A stretch of 64,000 nt of DNA from Candidula unifasciata. Its lineage: Eukaryota > Mollusca > Gastropoda > Stylommatophora > Geomitridae. Below, in pieces: positions 58,970 to 64,000 of this stretch. The translations under genes were made by a program, and so were the position numbers. The DNA lies in the NCBI GenBank assembly GCA_905116865.2, contig CAJHNH020006013.1, positions 216,001-280,000 of the forward strand, given 5' to 3'. Numbering within the stretch: the stretch's first letter is position 1; the number at the start of each line of letters is the position of its first letter. The notes under the pieces are model-generated. The model saw only the letters and a program-made list of their open reading frames with translations, searched no databases and was not told the origin of the DNA.

Positions 58970-59480
58970 ACATCTAGCATGAGATTGGAAGTGGAGGCTG
59001 TCACTGCAGCTTTCCGGTGGCTAGAGACCAAGACGTATACACATGTCGTAATTGTAACAGACTCTGAAAGCATGCTGAGAAAAGTAATGACAGGGTTGCT
59101 ACAAGCAGAGTGGCTAGCTTCACTTGGAAGGTCATTGTAGGGAGCATATTTTGGATCTTTTCTCCAGGTCATGTCGGCATGGTAGGGAATGAACAGGCAG
59201 ATTGGCTGGATTTGAACACTGGGTGATGAACTGATACATGACAAGGCAGATGTGGTCAAGGCCCTTTAGGAAACTGAATTATTATGGCCTTGAGAGAATG
59301 ATGCACCTGGTTGTGACCAGAGAGTCTGGCTAGCTCACAGCACACAGGGGTAAGGCAAGAGGGACACAACCAGATCAAGACCAGTACCATCAGTATTTGA
59401 ACTCTGCGCTGGCTGCTGAAGATGGGCACGGACGGAGTATGGGAATGCTCTAAGTGCTGTGATGTCAAATCTTGACTCAA
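58970..59480 (+). pseudogene. decayed RNase H segment of a non-LTR retrotransposon
   Basis: Frames read VTAAFRWLETKTYTHVVIV, TDSESMLRKVMTG and, after a stop, HVGMVGNEQADWLD in shifted pieces. It ends WECSKCCDVKS, then stop. Confidence 0.75.
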
Positions 59481-59559
59481 CTCAGCTCAGAAGGTCGTGG
59501 TTATACGAGGACATAAGAGTGCATGGGCATTTACAGCTCGCTCTTCAGGCAGAACAGTT

Positions 59560-60110
59560 AAGGAAGCCAGCGGTGCCTTCTCAATGACCAGCAGCAGCAT
59601 GGTGATGGAGGTGATGGTGGTGACACAAGCTTTCATGTGGGGGGATCACAGGACTATTCCCGCGTGTGTGTACTGAGTGATTCTTTGAGTATGATCCGGC
59701 GGGTTGAGGCAGGCTGGTTACGCAGACAGTGGCTTGAGTCATTGCAAAATGCTCCTGTGTGTGCAGTTACTTTCATATTCGTCCCAGGGTATGCAAGCGT
59801 TGTTGGTAATGAGAAAGCTGATAGACTGGCAGGTACAGCATTAATTGAAGATGGCCGGCACATGGATCACGCAGACATTGTCACTGCCCTTAGAAAGAAA
59901 GGACGAACTTCGAAATTGGAAGCAACGAATTTGGAGAAAATCGGCATAGCCAAGCATGAGAAGCAAACTGGACGCACGCGAAGTCTTGTTAACCAACATA
60001 GGACTGGTACTATTAACCGCACGACGCTGATGAATATGTTGAGAGGGGAATCTGAGCTCCTATGGATGTGTCCGGAGTGCTGTGAAGATAATCTAACTCA
60101 TAACTCATAA
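59560..60110 (+). pseudogene. RNase H domain and C-terminus of a non-LTR retrotransposon, longest copy
   Basis: A frame open from 59637 to 60107 gives about 157 residues: VCVLSDSLSMIRRVEAGWLR (RNase H Asp block), then FVPGYASVVGNEKADRLAG (the last catalytic block; the usual His is Tyr here), then a basic linker and LLWMCPECCEDN near the stop. It has no start of its own and the preceding polymerase is absent. RNase H in a LINE points to the I-like group (inference). Confidence 0.8.
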
Positions 60111-60114
60111 CTCA

Positions 60115-60170
60115 AGGTCGTGGTTCAAGTGTTGACGGAGCAGGACTTTTTTTTCAAAAAGAAGCTTACT
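60115..60170 (+). mobile_element. SINE type 1 body fragment
   Basis: AAGGTCGTGGTTCAAGTG and GAGCAGGACTTTTTTTTC continue the SINE head left at 58908, as if the RNase H segments had been inserted into it. Confidence 0.45.
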
Positions 60171-60629
60171 AACAGCTCATTGGACAGTTGAAGTTAGCAA
60201 CGTTTCCTTGACATGACGTTGCAGAATGGCATCCGCCTCGAGTGCTGAAGGTCGCCGGAGAAGGTGTCTTTCTATGACAGTAGGGAATAGGAAGACCACA
60301 CTTTAGATGGATTCAATATTTACATACCACATATATATACTTATATACTTATAAAGCGGCTGATACAATCAGAACTGGAACTCTATTCTGGCTGTTGGCG
60401 AGGGAGAGCAACTGGGAAACTCCCGAGTGCTGTTATGTCGGTTCTTAATTCAAAAAAGAAATTGAAAAGGCTGTTTATGGGGGATGAAGTTCTGTACCGG
60501 ACACGCTACTGAAGGAGGATGAATTCTATATGCTGGTTTGATAAATCTCTTGTATCGGTGCTAGGGTCACCTTGATAACATTGCTGGTCGACAAACATAG
60601 CAGGACACCGGCCTCCTACACAACAGTTC

Positions 60630-60960
60630 ATATGAATCATCATCATCATGTACCAGGTCCATCATGCAGAACGTCTCTCTTATCACGGTCTGCCTTAAAG
60701 AAACTCGGTCTCTCACCAGCTCTCTAGTCTTGTTTAGGTGTCACATACCATGAGCGCATCTTCATGCTGGTCGGAACCTGCCCCTATTTCTTAGTACCAT
60801 ATATTCTGCTATTATTTTCTCCAATTCACTGTAGCGCATGATATTTAAGTTTACTGACCAATCTTCTTTGAATTTGAGATCTTGAAGAACGTCAATATTT
60901 CTCTTCTTCTGTGTCATTCTTATTTTGAGAACATTTCTAAAGCACTTCAGCTGAAATAAT
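60630..60960 (-). pseudogene. LINE 3' fragment, minus strand
   Basis: The minus strand reads VLKIRMTQKKRNIDVLQDL and NIMRYSELEKIIAEYMVL, and after a stop ends in (GAT)n. Target duplication not found. Confidence 0.6.
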
Positions 60961-61542
60961 TGTTCACAGGATTAGAAATGGTAATTATATAGGGACCATG
61001 GGAAACTTGCCAGCATTTTTATGCCTAAAAACGACACTCCTTCCTGCCATAGAATCATTTCACGTCTATACCACCTTCCTCCAATCCGAGTTGATACCTA
61101 ATGATTTGATTAACCCCCGCGACTCCGAGAGCCGCATCCTGGGTGGCAAATCAACACAGCAAAACTGAGATACCCCGTTCAACCTTAATTACATTAATAA
61201 TGGATTTCGTAATCAGGGTGCCGACGACGTCTACACCAAAAAGTGTACCCGGCAATTTTGTATATTATTTTCATACCTGACAATTCTTTCTCTGTTTGTA
61301 CACATTCCGACTCAAAACAATAACACATTAGACTTTGTGTTTCATTAATGCTGTATATGTATTTTACAAAAGTAATGGTTGAAAGCACATTTAAGCTGAA
61401 TAGTTGGCCTTTGAAATAGGCTAAATACATATCAATATACAAGAGTAAAAGTATGCATTTCTTTAAATACGCATGGCTAGGAAGTTTATTTACAATAAAC
61501 AGTATTTACATCAGGGTAATAAAATATATATATATAAATATA

Positions 61543-61580
<38 letters not shown>

Positions 61581-62430
61581 ATCGCAAGAAGTAGAAATCA
61601 CAGGGAAAGTAAAATATTGGCGAAGAGATTTACAAGGAGCACGGATCAACCAATATAAAGATAAACCGCCAACATATACTTCTATTTTCTCAGTTCAAGG
61701 CTGCTACCTGAAAATTTAAGGATGTCAAGCCTGTAGGGCAGATCTGAGAACCCTGTTTAACCTCCAAGGAAGTACTAATTGGGACACTTATAACAGTTGA
61801 ACATGCCTTGAAAAAAAATGGAGTGCTGTGCAAATAAAGATGGCCAAGACTAGAAGCGAGCTGCTGAGAACATTGACAGCTTCCTATTAGCTTTTTTCAT
61901 TGCAGCAATCCAAACAGTCAGCGAACACACGCTAGGTACAGTGGCGATGGTTCAAATAAAGAGATTCAAATCAGATTCAAGATCGTCCCTCTGAAATGGG
62001 AAAGATGAATCCAAGTGCAAAAAAAAAAAAAAACCAAAACAAATTCTGGTAATATCAGTACCAACATCTTTTGAAGCCTTTTGTTTTTGTTTTGTTTTTA
62101 GCGCTAGACACTTTGTGGTGAGTACCGTCAAATCTTTAGACACATTGTGCTATCTGCAGCTTGTTGTCTGGAGTGAAAACCTGCTTAATTATTTATCATC
62201 AGGACTATACATTATCTACAATAATTACATTTATATACTTTATGTACATTTTCTATCTTCTGTGGTTTTGTGTTGCATCAAATTTTATGTCAACTATGTG
62301 CTTTAGGAACAACATAAATCTAGTCCTCTAGAGTAATAACACAATAAGATAATCTAAAGCCCCATTATGACCTTCTTACAGCCTTCGATTTGTTCGTACG
62401 CCATTAAAAAAAGGTCTTCTATTGCTTACT
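60960..62430. other. intergenic, nothing clear
   Basis: A (TA)n run at 61525-61580 is the only repeat I recognise. Short frames here have no support. Confidence 0.4.
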
Positions 62431-62432
62431 GG

Positions 62433-62938
62433 GCACGATACTGAAGAGTCTGTGAATGATACTGAAAAGTCTGTAAAAGATACTAAATGTCTGTGAACGA
62501 TATTGAAGAGTCTGTGAACGATATTGAAGAATATGTGAACGATACTGAAGAGCCTGTGAAGGATATTGAAGAGTCTGTGAACGATATTGAAGAGCCTTGA
62601 ACGATATTGAAGAGCCTGTGAACGATATTGAAGAGTCTGTGAACGATACTGAAGAGTCTGTAAAAGATACTGAAGAGTCTGTGAACGATATTGAAGAGTT
62701 TGTGAACGATATTGAATTGTATGTGAACGATTCTGAAGAGTCTGTGAACGATATTGAAGAGTCTGTGAACGATATTGAAAAGTCTGTGAACGATACTGAA
62801 GAGTCTGTGAACGATACTGAAGAGTCTGTGAACGATATTGAAGAGTCTGTGAACGATACTGAAGAGTCTGTGAACGATACTGAAGAGTCTGTGAACGATA
62901 CTGAAGAGTCTGTGAACGCTACTGAAGAGTCTGTGAAA
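62433..62938 (+). repeat. 21-bp minisatellite, ~24 copies
   Basis: Unit GAGTCTGTGAACGATACTGA plus A, with ATATTGAA variants. A 136-codon frame reads ESVNDTE repeats. Since 21 is a multiple of three, this is expected by chance, and no gene structure surrounds it. Confidence 0.93.
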
Positions 62939-62977
62939 ACCCCGAGGTTTTCTAACTCAAAAGTTTACTTTTCAGAT

Positions 62978-63262
62978 CTTCTTTCTCTTCGCGTTCACCA
63001 GCTGTAAACTCCGATGGAAAGTTCTGGTTGTTCGTCCACTTCTGGACTGCAGTCTTGTTCTAGGACCTGAGTTTTGCGTGTGCATCCGTTTGATAGAGCT
63101 GACTAATCTGCAGACTGTTGGTTCCTTGCCTCTCAGGCAGATGCACTCCGACTTCGAAGAAAGCTTCCAATTAGTCGACTCTTACGACATGCTTATGGGT
63201 TGGCAGTGGGTCTATTCTTGTTTCCCTCAAATAGGGCCTGGAACCCACAGGGGGACCTGTCA
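62978..63262 (-). mobile_element. GAA-ended SINE-like element, inverted, full length
   Basis: Starts CTTCTTTCTCTTCGCGTTCA, with CTGTAAACTCCGATGGAAAG, and ends GGAACCCACAGGGGG. It begins about 40 bp after the 21-bp array. Confidence 0.88.
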
Positions 63263-63269
63263 GATCTGA

Positions 63270-64000
63270 GAACTGTTTATCTTCACGAAAACATTTTGCA
63301 ATCATTCATTTCCCCCTCTCTCACTCTCTATAACTCACTTTGTGCCTTCCACACTCACTCACACACATCCTCCCCTGCACACTTGTATACGTAATGTTAC
63401 CTCCAGCATGGTTTCCCACTTGACTAACGCCCTAGATTGTTGTTCTGGGCGTTAGCTTTCTGTACTCTATATATAAATATATATGTTCTTTACCTTAGTC
63501 ATTCGTTTATAGTGAGCTATATTTGTCAATAGTATGATTGTCTCTCTTTCTGTCTGTCTGACGGTCGATCGGTTGGTCCGTCTGTCTGCCTGTCTGTTTG
63601 CCTACATGTCTGCATATTTGTCTACTTGTCTGATTGCTTATCCGCCTGCATGTCTGTCTGTCTGTTTGCCTACCTGTCTGTTTGCAAATCCACTAGTCTG
63701 ACTGTCTTCCTCGACACAAACGCATATAAAACACATATAACATTCCCCTCACTACTACTTGTACCTGATTCAATCTCAAACAGAACACACCCAGTCTAAC
63801 AAATCTCTCTCAAGCTAAGTGCTCGCCTCACGCCATCTCAAACATGCTGTTAATTTCCGGTGTAAGCCGACAACAGACACCGATTCTGAATGCCACCATA
63901 ATGCGCCCTTCTACCCAGCATTTGAGATGTGCCAAGTGAGTGAGAGGTGAGAAAACAACAACAGTGAATCACACAATGATGTCTTCGCCAGAGATGTTGA
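63270..64000. other. intergenic with TCTG-rich simple sequence
   Basis: 63540-63700 is rich in TGTCTGTCTG units. The rest to the window end shows no gene or repeat that I recognise. Confidence 0.5.

Overview
The window is eukaryotic: one gene is split into 26 exons with GT-AG introns, and the rest is dense SINE, LINE and tandem-repeat DNA. The gene is the 3' two thirds of CEP164, the distal-appendage protein of the mother centriole. Assembled from the sequence, it runs on the + strand from 982 to a stop at 47615-47617. It gives 1029 residues with consistent codon phase at every junction. The N-terminal part, including the WW domain expected for this family, lies upstream of the window. The repeat style (several tRNA-derived SINEs, non-LTR elements with (GAA)n or (GAT)n ends, many minisatellites) suggests a lophotrochozoan invertebrate, perhaps a gastropod mollusc. 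That assignment is inference.

Layout. 1-981: intron with a dispersed repeat. 982-30520: exons 1-14, a long charged coiled coil. 32513-37299: exons 15-17, an acidic/serine linker including a 32-bp microexon. 38047-39417: exons 18-19, the conserved C-terminal coiled coil. 40601-47617: exons 20-26, the acidic-serine segment and the family's C-terminal signature. The last intron (45281-47517) has the hallmarks of a U12-type, minor-spliceosome intron. 47618 to about 47800 is 3' UTR with AATAAA signals. 47.8-64 kb contains no gene I can support: it holds TIR elements, minisatellites, SINEs, decayed LINE and RNase H fragments, a long hairpin and simple repeats.

The most interesting patterns are these. 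(1) The last intron looks U12-type. (2) A young LINE copy with a 12-bp target duplication sits 14 bp after the 32-bp microexon, inside its donor region. (3) At least three and probably five tandem arrays appear to have grown out of specific pieces of tRNA-derived SINEs: heads with pol III A boxes, B boxes, or tails. (4) A GAA-ended SINE-like family seems to share its 3' end with the LINE that probably mobilises it. (5) Overlapping donors 4 bp apart in exon 21 could switch between full-length and truncated protein. I see no CRISPR, operon, phage or other prokaryotic feature.
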